Shown here piece by piece: positions 39,375-49,008 of a stretch of DNA of 64,000 bases. The notes under the pieces are model-generated. The model was not told the DNA's origin, did not search any database, and saw only the letters and a program-made list of their open reading frames with translations. How positions within the stretch are numbered: position 1 is the stretch's first letter; each line of letters starts with the position of its first letter. The stretch is from Saccharicrinis sp963663905 (GTDB lineage: Bacteria > Bacteroidota > Bacteroidia > Bacteroidales > Marinilabiliaceae), in NCBI GenBank assembly GCA_963663905.2, contig OY760657.1:558001-622000 (forward strand), written 5' to 3'. A program made the position numbers and the translations under genes.

Positions 39375-41456
39375 ATGATTAGATTAAGACTCTCTTTTAT
39401 TACGGCAATTATTCTGATAATTGCATATTCTTGCCAAACAGGCCCATCTGAAATGGGATATACCAATAAGGGTAAAACTTTTTCTGACAATAAGCTGACT
39501 CCGGAAATCTTATGGACATTAGGGCGAATTAGCAATATGTCTGTTTCTCCTGATAAGTCAAAGGTGCTTTATACTGTTGCATATACAAATATTGAAGAAA
39601 ATAAATCATACACAGATATTTATACAATCACACTTGCAGACGGACAGAAAACTCAAATCACAAATACAAAAACTAACGAATTTGCAGTTACATGGCGCCC
39701 TGATGGAAAAAAAATAAACTTCCTGTCTTCAGAAAGCGGAAGTGTACAATTATGGGAAATTGATACTGATGGAAGTAATCGTAAACAAATAACAGATATT
39801 AAAGATGGAATAACAAACTATGTTTATTCTCCTGATTTAAAACAATTAGCTTTTACAAGTGAAGTAAAAATAGATAAAAACATACATGATTTATATCCTG
39901 ATCTGCCTTTGGCAAATGCCAGAATTGAAGATGATATCATGTACAGACATTGGGATTCATGGGAAGATGATAATTACAGCCATGTTTTTATTGCTTCAAC
40001 TGAAGGTATGATTACTTCAGGTGCTGACATTATGGAAAATGAAAGATATGATTGTCCTTTAAAACCATTTGGTGGAGCTGAACAGATTAACTGGTCAGCT
40101 GATTCTAAAACACTAGTGTATTGTAGTAAAAAGCTTGTGGGAAAAGCTTATGCTTACTCTACTAATGCTGATATTTATTTATACAATATTGATTCAAAAG
40201 AAACAAAGAACCTTACAGAAGGTATGATGGGGTATGATTTAAACCCAACATTTTCTCCTGATGGAAAATACATGGCATGGGAAAGCATGGAACGAGATGG
40301 TTATGAATCGGATAAAAACAGGATTTTCATTTTAGATTTAGCAACAGGTAGTAAAACTGATTACACAGAAGGTTTTGATCAAAATGCAGGAAGTCTTTCC
40401 TGGTCTGATAATGGAGATAAAATTTGGTTCATCAGTAATTATCATGGAACAAATGAGATTTATAATCTGAATATCTCAGATAAAAGCATTACAAAAACAA
40501 CAGAAGGCGTTCATAACTATTATTCGGTAATGCCTACAAATGATAAACTTGTTGCAACTAAAGGTTCTATGATGTTTCCTACAGAAATCTTCACTGTAGA
40601 TCCAAACTCTGGTAGCGATGAGGAAATTTCATTTGAAAATAAGGATATGCTTGCCCAGCTTAAAATGGGTAAGGTTGAAAGCCGATGGATTACAACTACA
40701 GATAATAAGAAAATGCAAACATGGGTAATTTACCCGCCTGATTTTGATCCAAATAAAAAGTATCCAACTCTTTTATATTGCCAGGGAGGTCCACAAAGTA
40801 CCGTGAGTCAGTTCTGGAGTTTGCGATGGAACTTTCAGCTAATGGCAGCTAATGATTATATTATTGTAGCTCCAAACAGAAGAGGTTTGCCAGGTTTTGG
40901 TCAAGAGTGGAATGAGCAAATCAGTGGTGATTACGGTGGTCAGAATATGTTGGATTACTTTACTGCTATCGACACTTTAGCTAAAGAACCTTTTGTTGAT
41001 GAAAATAAATTGGGAGCTATTGGTGCCAGTTATGGTGGATTTTCAATTTACTGGATTGCAGGTCATCATCAAAAGCGATTTAAAGCCTTGGTATCTCACT
41101 GTGGTATATTTAACTTCGAACAAATGTATTCAACAACTGAGGAAATGTTCTTTGTAAACTGGGATTTAAAGGGAAACTACTGGGATAAGGATAATGCAGC
41201 TGCTCAAAAATCATTTGCTAATTCTCCTCATAGATTTGTTAAAAATTGGGATACTCCTATCTTAGTTATTCATGGAGAAAAAGATTTTAGGATTCCTTAT
41301 ACTCAAGGAATGGGAGCATTTAATACAGCAATAATGAGAGGTATTCCTGCTCGTTTTCTATATTTTCCTGATGAATGCCATTGGGTATTAAGTCCTCAAA
41401 ATGGCGTGCTTTGGCACCGTGAATTCTTTAGATGGCTTGATGAGTATTTAAAATAA
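39375..41456 (+). CDS. S9-family prolyl oligopeptidase lipoprotein
   Basis: A 693-residue lipoprotein (lipobox IAYSC). Residues about 45-430 form a beta-propeller made of PD40/DPP-IV-like repeats (VTWRPDGKKINFLSSESG). The C-terminal alpha/beta-hydrolase domain has the catalytic triad Ser552 in GASYGG, Asp637 in GEKDFRIPY and His669 in DECHWVL. It should cleave short peptides, probably as an aminopeptidase or dipeptidyl peptidase in the periplasm. It is monocistronic with a strong terminator. Confidence 0.95.
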   Translation: MIRLRLSFITAIILIIAYSCQTGPSEMGYTNKGKTFSDNKLTPEILWTLGRISNMSVSPDKSKVLYTVAYTNIEENKSYTDIYTITLADGQKTQITNTKTNEFAVTWRPDGKKINFLSSESGSVQLWEIDTDGSNRKQITDIKDGITNYVYSPDLKQLAFTSEVKIDKNIHDLYPDLPLANARIEDDIMYRHWDSWEDDNYSHVFIASTEGMITSGADIMENERYDCPLKPFGGAEQINWSADSKTLVYCSKKLVGKAYAYSTNADIYLYNIDSKETKNLTEGMMGYDLNPTFSPDGKYMAWESMERDGYESDKNRIFILDLATGSKTDYTEGFDQNAGSLSWSDNGDKIWFISNYHGTNEIYNLNISDKSITKTTEGVHNYYSVMPTNDKLVATKGSMMFPTEIFTVDPNSGSDEEISFENKDMLAQLKMGKVESRWITTTDNKKMQTWVIYPPDFDPNKKYPTLLYCQGGPQSTVSQFWSLRWNFQLMAANDYIIVAPNRRGLPGFGQEWNEQISGDYGGQNMLDYFTAIDTLAKEPFVDENKLGAIGASYGGFSIYWIAGHHQKRFKALVSHCGIFNFEQMYSTTEEMFFVNWDLKGNYWDKDNAAAQKSFANSPHRFVKNWDTPILVIHGEKDFRIPYTQGMGAFNTAIMRGIPARFLYFPDECHWVLSPQNGVLWHREFFRWLDEYLK

Positions 41457-41475
41457 ATAAGAGCCTGATTAATAT

Positions 41476-41531
41476 AAAATAACTTTAAAAGGTATATATT
41501 CGAAATATTTCCTTTTAAAGTTATTTTTTTA
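41476..41531 (+). terminator. Rho-independent terminator of the S9 peptidase gene
   Basis: A perfect 15-bp inverted repeat (41478-41492 AATAACTTTAAAAGG and 41511-41525) with an 18-nt loop, followed by a T-run, 21 nt after the stop codon. Confidence 0.92.
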
Positions 41532-41546
41532 TCTACACGTAAACTA

Positions 41547-42497
41547 ATGGTTCAGAATAAGAATATTGATCATTACATAGTGGAAAAGGTACTAACCAAA
41601 AATAAATTTGGGATTACCTACAAATGCCTTGATTCTGAAACAAACCAAAGAGTTATACTCAAAGAAATTAAAACCCCATTTTCTGAAGAGTTCTTAAGAG
41701 TTTTAGACAAAATAAACTCCATCGGTAATAATAAATTTCCAAAGTCCTATATTTTTTTTTCTGGTAATACAAATTTTGTAGTCAGAGACTACATTGAAGG
41801 AACGGATCTTAAAACCATATTAAGCAGCCCAATAAGATATTCGCATTTTTCACAAACTTTTATAGTTAAACTTTATCTGCAACTATTAAAGCAATTAGAA
41901 GTAATACATCAATCCGGAGTTTTACATACAGATATTAAACCATCCAATATTTTAATTAAGCATGGTCCAAAAGAAAAAATTAAATACTGGAATCCGGAGA
42001 ACGTAAGGCTAATTGATTATGAAAGAGCCATAACATTCCCTGCTAATTCTGGTTTTAAATACAAAGGGTTCTCGATGATATATTCACCGCCGGAACAAAT
42101 ATTAAAAAGATCTGATCTGTTTGATGAGTCGATGGATATTTTTGCAGCTACAATTACGCTTCTTGAAACGTTATCTAAACAAAAACCTTTATACGACTGT
42201 AATGCTGAGGTAATGATAAATCTGCAGTTGACTTACCCTATTCCTAAGCCCAGAAAAGTTTCTCAGGAGCTTTTTGATATCATTAGTCCAGCTATATGTA
42301 AACAAAGATTTCCTCGTCCTCCACGTCAGTTGAGTTATAATGAGATTACTCAAGTTTTAAAATCAGGTATAGAACAAAGAATTCACAACCCTCAACCAAT
42401 AATTGATAAACTTAATTTGTGGTTATCAACTCAAAACACAGAAGATGTACATTGGTTTACCAGATTGTTTAAGAGAGTATTTATTGAGAAGCAATAG
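41547..42497 (+). CDS. Serine/threonine protein kinase-like protein
   Basis: A 316-residue cytoplasmic protein with the eukaryotic-type kinase fold: ATP Lys39 (RVILKEIK), catalytic loop HTDIKPSN (127-134), DYE at 157-159 in place of DFG, and SPPEQ (180-184) in place of APE. The glycine-rich loop (LTKNKFGITYK) is poor in Gly. The metal-binding Asp157 is kept, so activity is possible. The kinase core nearly fills the protein and there is no membrane or sensor domain. The target is unknown. It starts right after the S9 terminator and may have its own promoter. Confidence 0.88.
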   Translation: MVQNKNIDHYIVEKVLTKNKFGITYKCLDSETNQRVILKEIKTPFSEEFLRVLDKINSIGNNKFPKSYIFFSGNTNFVVRDYIEGTDLKTILSSPIRYSHFSQTFIVKLYLQLLKQLEVIHQSGVLHTDIKPSNILIKHGPKEKIKYWNPENVRLIDYERAITFPANSGFKYKGFSMIYSPPEQILKRSDLFDESMDIFAATITLLETLSKQKPLYDCNAEVMINLQLTYPIPKPRKVSQELFDIISPAICKQRFPRPPRQLSYNEITQVLKSGIEQRIHNPQPIIDKLNLWLSTQNTEDVHWFTRLFKRVFIEKQ

Positions 42498-42644
42498 CTG
42501 TTTAATTGAGGCAAGATTTATAACTTTTCATTTAACAAGTGCTTTAACACATCTCATAGCTTTTAATTAACAATTCAGATTTTATAAATCTATTAATCAA
42601 TGTTTAAACAATATCTTTAAAACATCGTTTTTAAAAATACAGAT

Positions 42645-43802
42645 ATGATAAAAACAAGAATGGCTATATTTTTTACAATAATACTCGGAATTCATGCTCT
42701 TGTAAATTTTTACATATACAAAAGAGCTGCTCAGGGATTTGAAGCAATGCCTCAAATGATTTTTTGGTTAAGATTAATTATGATTGTTCTATTTATTTCT
42801 TATCCTCTGGGAAGGTTTTTAGAAAAGGTTTGGTACTCTCCAATTGCTAATTTCTTTCATTGGACAGGTGCCTTTTGGTTTGCAGGGATGCTCTATTTTT
42901 TCTTGGCAATTTTTTCATTGGATATAATAAGGTTAGCAAACCACTTCTTTGATTTTCTGCCCATAGGATGGTTGAAAAACTATGAACACACCAAATTACT
43001 AACCACTTATATAACAATAGGATTAGTTGTAGTAACCATAATAATTGGTCATATTAACGCCTGGACACCAAAAATAACCAGAAAAACACTTTCCATAAAT
43101 AAGAGTGGAGGTGAATACAAATCATTAAAAGTGGTAGCTGTATCGGATATCCATTTAGGAACAATCATTGGTCCTAGAAAGACCGGAAAATTAGTAAACA
43201 CAATTAATGCTCTGAATCCTGATATTATATTATTAGCTGGCGATGTTGTTGATGAAGATATTAAACCTGTTATTGCTCAAAATCTGGGAAAAAATCTTTT
43301 AAATCTCAAAGCTCCTATGGGCGTTTATGGTATTACTGGTAATCATGAGTATATTGGTGGAGCAGAAGATGCTGTTAAGTATCTTGAGGAACATGGAATA
43401 AAGATATTACGTGATACCTCAACTCTTATAAATAATTCCTTTTACGTTGTTGGACGAGAGGATAGAGATAAAACCAACTTTACAGGAATTGCCCGTAAGC
43501 AGCCTGGTGAATTAACGGCATATTTAGAAAAGGAGAAACCAATAATCTTATTAGATCATCAGCCGTATCATCTTGAAGAAGCTCAGAAAGCAGGAGTGGA
43601 TTTGCAAATTAGCGGACATACACATCATGGTCAGCTATGGCCATTTAACTATATTACTAAAAAGATATTTGAAGTGAGTAGCGGATATAAAAAGAAAGGC
43701 GATTCTCATTTTTATGTTAGTAATGGATTTGGTACCTGGGGACCGCCGGTTCGTTTAGGTAACAGACCGGAGATTATGGAATTCACCTTAAATTTTCGAT
43801 AA
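42645..43802 (+). CDS. Membrane-anchored metallophosphoesterase (YkuE-like)
   Basis: A 385-residue protein. Four membrane helices (about residues 5-20, 38-56, 65-92 and 118-140) precede a calcineurin-like phosphoesterase domain: VSDIHLG, LAGDVVDE, GNHEY and GHTHHGQLWP supply the two-metal site. By family knowledge such proteins cleave phosphodiesters or pyrophosphates, and YkuE relatives are linked to the cell envelope or lipids. The gene is separated from the kinase by 147 nt and ends at a shared bidirectional terminator. Confidence 0.93.
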   Translation: MIKTRMAIFFTIILGIHALVNFYIYKRAAQGFEAMPQMIFWLRLIMIVLFISYPLGRFLEKVWYSPIANFFHWTGAFWFAGMLYFFLAIFSLDIIRLANHFFDFLPIGWLKNYEHTKLLTTYITIGLVVVTIIIGHINAWTPKITRKTLSINKSGGEYKSLKVVAVSDIHLGTIIGPRKTGKLVNTINALNPDIILLAGDVVDEDIKPVIAQNLGKNLLNLKAPMGVYGITGNHEYIGGAEDAVKYLEEHGIKILRDTSTLINNSFYVVGREDRDKTNFTGIARKQPGELTAYLEKEKPIILLDHQPYHLEEAQKAGVDLQISGHTHHGQLWPFNYITKKIFEVSSGYKKKGDSHFYVSNGFGTWGPPVRLGNRPEIMEFTLNFR

Positions 43803-43805
43803 GAC

Positions 43806-43846
43806 AAAAGAACCATTCTTTATATCATTTAAAGAATGGTTCTTTT
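43806..43846. terminator. Bidirectional terminator between convergent genes
   Basis: A perfect 16-bp stem (43806-43821 beginning AAAAGAACCATTC, and 43831-43846) with a 9-nt loop and T-runs on both strands. It serves the phosphoesterase (+) and the M49 peptidase (-), which end 4 nt and 8 nt away. Confidence 0.95.
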
Positions 43847-43853
43847 TATTTAT

Positions 43854-45506
43854 TTACAGACCTAATACATCTAATCCTTGTTTAAAAACAATATCACGAG
43901 GTATGCCGGCTTCTGCAATTCTATCTAAATCTTTTTGTAATTCAGGAGTAATTACCCCTTTTTCTTTAATCATAGACTGAGCCTTCTCGTAGTCTCCATT
44001 TCCTTGAATAACCAAAATTTCAGCAGACAGATCAATCATTGCCTGATGCATTTTATCAAAGTTAACGCTGTATTTTCCAGTTTCTTCATTACGAGTAAAT
44101 GCTCCTCTATCCTGGAAATAATTAAATCTGATCATATTAGCTTTTCCATGTGAACTTGAAGCTCCAAATCGTATTGATCTGAATAGTCCAGCCATGAAAG
44201 TCACGTAATTATCCATCAATACCTGTTTATCTCCCAATTCATTCATCTTTGTCAGCATGTCAACCATATATAGGCCTAAGATGTCTGCTTTGCCTTCTTC
44301 CATTGCAGAAGCAGTTTCTTTTAGAGCTTCGCGAACAGTTCCTTTACCATTGATAGTATTTTTAATACCTAATCCGTGTGCTACTTCATGAAACATTGTG
44401 TTTTCAAAAAAAGCATCAAAAGCCACATTCCCTTGCTGATCATCAGCAATTAGTAATTTACTGATAGGAAGTAAAATATTGTCGAATTTAGCTCTCATAC
44501 TATTCTTAAGCTGTAATTTTCGACTGCCTTTTTCTATATGTACTTTAGGATCATTAGGTAAGTTAATAGCAATGGTTTTGCTACCCGCATTACAGTCTCC
44601 ACCATAAAATATAACATCATATGCACCAAGGTCAGAGTCGCTTCCCGGAACTTCTTTTTTATATTGCTCATCAACAGGAATTGACTTTTGAAGTTCGGGT
44701 AATAATGTTGCATAATGAGCTAATTTATCAGACCAGTCTTTATCTTTGATTAAGATAAAAGCCTCAAAAGCAGCTTTTGCGCCATAAAGAGCATCTTCAT
44801 AATTTTCGATAGGACCAACAACAAAATCAATTGTATTGTTCTTCATGCTCATCCAGGCCATATCACTATCAAAATAATCATTTGATAATAGTGCCTCAGC
44901 TCTTTTTGTAAGATAGTTCTTTAAACCTTCATCATCAGCATAAGCGGCTGCCTGATTTAATAGCTCAGCAGCTTTGGTTAATTCTGCATTATATGCCTGG
45001 TTGTAAGGAATAACCTCTAACTCATGAGTCTCACTATCTCTTCGTATAATTGTATAGAGACTACTTTTTGCAGGATTATTAATTGATTCGAACTCTTGTT
45101 TTGTCATGTCCTGAGGATAGAAATTTGCGCCAGAAGGTTTATAGCCAATCTCACTGATAAATGATTCATTGTTGTTTAACCTGTCCCATGGACCATAATT
45201 TATTTCCAGGAAACGTTTAAGGTGCTCATCCTTGATCTTTGAAAATAATTCATTCTTGTCTCCCCATGCTTGCTTCCAGAATAAGTTATCCATAATTTGA
45301 CCAGCCTTAAATAATAATGGAAGCATTAAACGCTCGTTTTCTGATAACTTAGTTACATCAGTCTTTAATTCAACCGGAATAAACTCTTCAACCTTTTCTT
45401 TTACATTAGGAATTGATGCCTCGTAGGTCATTTTAGCTTTTTGTTTTTGTTGACAAGATGTTATAATAAACAATCCACCCAACAGATATAAAACCCCTTT
45501 TCTCAT
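43854..45506 (-). CDS. M49 (dipeptidyl-peptidase III-like) zinc metallopeptidase lipoprotein
   Basis: A 550-residue lipoprotein (lipobox FIITSC). The zinc site is HEVAH at residues 373-377 (within FHEVAHGLG) and EEGKAD at 403-408. This matches family M49, in which classical members have a six-residue HEXXGH motif; the five-residue HEXXH form is known from some bacterial members. The usual EECKAD/EECRAD has Gly here in place of Cys. Such enzymes trim peptides from the N-terminus. Bacteroidota members are sometimes mislabelled as dihydrofolate reductase. Confidence 0.87.
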   Translation of the reverse strand: MRKGVLYLLGGLFIITSCQQKQKAKMTYEASIPNVKEKVEEFIPVELKTDVTKLSENERLMLPLLFKAGQIMDNLFWKQAWGDKNELFSKIKDEHLKRFLEINYGPWDRLNNNESFISEIGYKPSGANFYPQDMTKQEFESINNPAKSSLYTIIRRDSETHELEVIPYNQAYNAELTKAAELLNQAAAYADDEGLKNYLTKRAEALLSNDYFDSDMAWMSMKNNTIDFVVGPIENYEDALYGAKAAFEAFILIKDKDWSDKLAHYATLLPELQKSIPVDEQYKKEVPGSDSDLGAYDVIFYGGDCNAGSKTIAINLPNDPKVHIEKGSRKLQLKNSMRAKFDNILLPISKLLIADDQQGNVAFDAFFENTMFHEVAHGLGIKNTINGKGTVREALKETASAMEEGKADILGLYMVDMLTKMNELGDKQVLMDNYVTFMAGLFRSIRFGASSSHGKANMIRFNYFQDRGAFTRNEETGKYSVNFDKMHQAMIDLSAEILVIQGNGDYEKAQSMIKEKGVITPELQKDLDRIAEAGIPRDIVFKQGLDVLGL

Positions 45507-45637
45507 CTGTTTTAGTAATTTTAATTTATTGAAAGTGTTGCATGCTTAATTGACAGATCATTAGGAACTAACAATCCGTAATTAAATGCATTTACTTAAA
45601 TTATCATTCTATACTTTAATAATTTACGGTAAGATAC

Positions 45638-45645
45638 CAAAAATA
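45638..45645 (-). promoter_or_regulatory. Candidate -7 promoter element for the M49 peptidase gene
   Basis: On the minus strand TATTTTTG, in a context (TATATTTTTGG) almost the same as the box upstream of the 32496-35030 gene. It would give a leader of about 125 nt. Confidence 0.4.
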
Positions 45646-45745
45646 TAAAATCAATAAAAATAACATAGTGACAGATCTCATAAGTTATATTAAAACAACT
45701 TATAAGATACTATATGTTATGAAAATGAATAATGTATAATCGATA

Positions 45746-47149
45746 TTAATCTTCTTGAGATTCAACAGATAAGAGTTTTTCCAGACGTTCTATTTGCTTG
45801 TTTTTATTAACCTCACGTAAATTTTGGGCAGTGTCAGTAAAGTACTGATGTTTTCGGATGAATGTAAGCTGCTTGATATTCCATTCATTAAAAGAACCAA
45901 TCATATCGCGTACTTTAAGCTCTTTATAAAGCATATTTGAAACAGGAATAAAGTCTGCTCTTCCCAGGTAATCCAGGTCTGAGTCGCACATTACTTTTTC
46001 AAGTATATTTTTAGGTTCAGGAGGAAATTGTGTTGCCATTATCAGGCTGCAAATCTTATCTAACACTTCCGGGTGATAGTGATATTTCTTTAACATCTTA
46101 CGTGCTAATACTGTTCCATGAAATTCATGATCATCATAACTGATTACGTGGCCTGCATCGTGAAATAAACCTGCTAACTTTAATAATAGTATTTCCTCTT
46201 CGTTTAATCCCTCTGCCCAACCTATTAATTCTACTTCAGTAACCACATCAATAGTGTGTTTTACATTGTGATAGAACAAATGATCAGGTAAATTTTGTTC
46301 TAACATATCAAGCACATCTTCTTGTATGTCCAGAAATTGGATCAGAGAATATTTAGTTTTGAAATCGTTATTTGTTTCAGAGGTTGTACCTTCTTTTGTA
46401 AGTTCAGGCAATAGCCCCTCTACATAAAATGATTCCATCATTCCTTTGTATTTCACGGGCATCTGACCGGATGAGGTGCATTGAAAGAATTCTTTCACCA
46501 GCTCGTAGGTCATGGCTGAAATATTTATAGCTCCTGATTTACTGGCTTTACCTAATCTACTGGTAAAATTAACTGAATCACCTGCTAAACGGAAAGGTGC
46601 TGATTTTTTTCCTGTAGGTTCTGCCAATACTGGTCCTGTATGAATACCAATACTCAACTCCCAAAAAGCAGTACCACCTTCGCCACCATTAATTTCAACA
46701 GCTACCTGTTGCATTTCCTGAGCAGCTAAAATAACATCTATAGGATTTGTTCTGTTTTCTTCTAACATTCCAGCTCCATAGATAAAGATATCACCAACTG
46801 TTTTAATTTTTATGATATCGTATTTCTGTGCAATATCACCCATTCGAAGTTGAAGTTCATCCAACTTATCCATTAACTTTTCTGAATTTGGATGATGGCT
46901 TAATTTATGGAAACCTTCAATGGATGCATATAATAAAGATGCTCTTTTGAATCTACGGATTTTTTGGCGGGGCTTTACCTTTTTCTCATCATCCTCAAAA
47001 GAAAAATTGGATAGTAAGTCAAGGTACTTATCATTTTGTTTCTGAATAAAATTATACCTACTTACAATTTCATTCATCTCCCGGTTCAACTCTTTATTTC
47101 TATTCGCGAGTTTTGAAATCCTTTCTATATATAGTTCTATATTATCCAT
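45746..47149 (-). CDS. Class III nucleotide cyclase domain fused to an HD domain
   Basis: A 467-residue cytoplasmic protein. A coiled coil (1-45) is followed by a class III adenylate/guanylate cyclase domain (about 65-250) and an HD phosphohydrolase domain (about 285-410). In the cyclase, KTVGD (116-120) and AGDSVNFTSR (189-198) are kept, but the first metal-binding Asp, expected in A-D-I-x-G-F, is Ser76 (ASIEGF 75-80). The HD domain keeps YHNVKH (293-298), FHD (329-331) and CDSDLD (388-393). The family is widespread in Bacteroidota. With one metal ligand missing the cyclase may be weak or only sense nucleotides. The product and the target of the HD domain are unknown. Confidence 0.9.
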   Translation of the reverse strand: MDNIELYIERISKLANRNKELNREMNEIVSRYNFIQKQNDKYLDLLSNFSFEDDEKKVKPRQKIRRFKRASLLYASIEGFHKLSHHPNSEKLMDKLDELQLRMGDIAQKYDIIKIKTVGDIFIYGAGMLEENRTNPIDVILAAQEMQQVAVEINGGEGGTAFWELSIGIHTGPVLAEPTGKKSAPFRLAGDSVNFTSRLGKASKSGAINISAMTYELVKEFFQCTSSGQMPVKYKGMMESFYVEGLLPELTKEGTTSETNNDFKTKYSLIQFLDIQEDVLDMLEQNLPDHLFYHNVKHTIDVVTEVELIGWAEGLNEEEILLLKLAGLFHDAGHVISYDDHEFHGTVLARKMLKKYHYHPEVLDKICSLIMATQFPPEPKNILEKVMCDSDLDYLGRADFIPVSNMLYKELKVRDMIGSFNEWNIKQLTFIRKHQYFTDTAQNLREVNKNKQIERLEKLLSVESQED

Positions 47150-47330
47150 TAAAACAAAATTTTGCCTAATCCTTATCTTATTTTATAGTTCTAATATAGT
47201 TACGGTAAAAGAGTTATTAGGTTTATTTCTATCTGATGTTTTTTCTGAATAACTTATTAAAGACCTAAAATCATTGATAAACTAATGATTTTATTAGATT
47301 ACTGTCATTTTTAGATAAAAAGCCAATTCG

Positions 47331-48266
47331 TTATTTGGGTTCAACTTCCAATACATTTAATACTTCACCAATTCTTTTGTCATAAGAATCTGTAGCATCC
47401 ATCCAATGTATATCAAAGCCACTTCTTTCCATCTTTCTGAACCATGTCATTTGTCGTTTGGCAAACTGATGTATGGCTATATTTAATTGCTCAAACATCT
47501 CCTGATAAGAAATCTTTCCTATGGCATGTAGAGTAAGATACTTATATTCCAATCCATAATAAATTAAGTCATCAGGATGCACACCCGAATCTAAAATAGA
47601 TTTTACCTCATCAATCATTCCTTCTTCTAATCTGGAATTTAATCGTTTGGTAATCTTATCCCTTCTTAAGTCCCGGTCTATTTTAACTCCTATTATTAAT
47701 GGATTTAATTCGGGTAACTCAACTTCAATTTCCGGATTATCTTTATAATAGGTTTCTATTTCTATTCCTCGTACAGCCCTTTTTATGGTATCTACATCAG
47801 TTTTATTATGCAATGTTTTAAAGGTCGACAATATTTGAGTCAACTCTTCAAGTGATTTACCTTCCAGACTTTTTCTTAACTCAGGATTAGATGGTACATG
47901 TACCATTTTAAAGTGACTTAAAACAGCTTCAATATACATACCTGTTCCACCACACATGATCGGAAACTTGTTTCTGCTTTTAATATCCTCAAATGCTTTA
48001 AAAAAATCTGTTTGATATTCATATACATTGTACTTATACCCAGCATCAACAATATCAATCAAATGATATGGAATCTGAATTCCATCCACAATATAATCTT
48101 CCAGATCCTTACCTGTACCAAGATCCATATTTCTATATACCTGACGTGAATCTGCACTTATTATTTCACCTTCAATTTTAGAAGCCAGTTTGGTTGCTAA
48201 AGTAGTTTTACCACTGGCAGTTGGACCTAATACAACAACTAGATTATATGGAGTTTTATTATTCAT
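47331..48266 (-). CDS. miaA: tRNA dimethylallyltransferase MiaA
   Basis: A 311-residue enzyme with P-loop GPTASGKTT (14-22), SADSRQVYRNMDLGTGKD and CGGTGMYIEAVLSHF, plus the C-terminal QFAKRQMTWFRK motif. It adds the dimethylallyl group to A37 of tRNAs that read UNN codons. The MDLGTGKD variant suits the short MiaA form of Bacteroidota, which often carry two MiaA paralogues. A candidate -7 box (TAGTTTTG on the minus strand, 48340-48347) lies about 75 nt upstream. Confidence 0.97.
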   Translation of the reverse strand: MNNKTPYNLVVVLGPTASGKTTLATKLASKIEGEIISADSRQVYRNMDLGTGKDLEDYIVDGIQIPYHLIDIVDAGYKYNVYEYQTDFFKAFEDIKSRNKFPIMCGGTGMYIEAVLSHFKMVHVPSNPELRKSLEGKSLEELTQILSTFKTLHNKTDVDTIKRAVRGIEIETYYKDNPEIEVELPELNPLIIGVKIDRDLRRDKITKRLNSRLEEGMIDEVKSILDSGVHPDDLIYYGLEYKYLTLHAIGKISYQEMFEQLNIAIHQFAKRQMTWFRKMERSGFDIHWMDATDSYDKRIGEVLNVLEVEPK

Positions 48267-48387
48267 TGTTTTGAATTGTTTAAAGTCTATTTGACAAGCA
48301 AAACTTAATTTGTTCCTATTTTTTATATTTTTACCTGCACAAAACTAATTAAAAACTAACTACCGACACATTTAATAAAATAATATA

Positions 48388-48993
48388 ATGAAATCTAATA
48401 CTCAACAGCAAAGTCTGATTAGTAAATATAAAAACATCTTTTTTCGAACTAAAAAACTAATTATTAGTCCTCAGAAAGAATGGGAAACAATATTTGCAGA
48501 AAAAACAGATTTTAACCTGGTTTTAGGTGATTTCTTATTGCCCTATTTGGCCATTATTACTTTAATTACGTTTATTAATGCAATTGCAGGCCATCAAAAT
48601 ACTGATTTTACCTTTGCTTTAAAAAATGCAATAGGTCAATTTACATCTTACTTTTTAGCCTTTTTCATTATTTATTATCTTTTAATTAAGATAATTCCTC
48701 AGTTTGCTAAAACAGAAAAAACAGATTCATTAAAAATAATAGCTGCAAAAACCACTGCTTATTCAATGGTGATTGTATTTATATTAAAGATACTGACCTT
48801 ATTAATCCCTCAAATCTTTTTTTTACAAATAGCTAACATTTATACCGGCTATTTGGTATGGCATTCAACCAAATATATTGGTACGTTTGAGAATAAAGAT
48901 TTTAGAATTGTTCTTACAATTATTATTACTTTACTAATTTTGTTCCTTCCTTATTTATTGTCATTAATCTTCTTTAGATTAACAGGACTATGA
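48388..48993 (+). CDS. Yip1-family membrane protein
   Basis: A 201-residue protein. An N-terminal soluble segment contains the Yip1 hallmark KKLIISPQKEWETIFAEK, and five membrane helices follow (about residues 50-68, 82-102, 118-138, 142-160 and 175-198). The family is of unknown function in bacteria. It is divergent from miaA and 15 nt upstream of smpB, so it is probably in the smpB transcript. Confidence 0.85.
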   Translation: MKSNTQQQSLISKYKNIFFRTKKLIISPQKEWETIFAEKTDFNLVLGDFLLPYLAIITLITFINAIAGHQNTDFTFALKNAIGQFTSYFLAFFIIYYLLIKIIPQFAKTEKTDSLKIIAAKTTAYSMVIVFILKILTLLIPQIFFLQIANIYTGYLVWHSTKYIGTFENKDFRIVLTIIITLLILFLPYLLSLIFFRLTGL

Positions 48994-49008
48994 TTGTGAA
49001 TTTATAAT

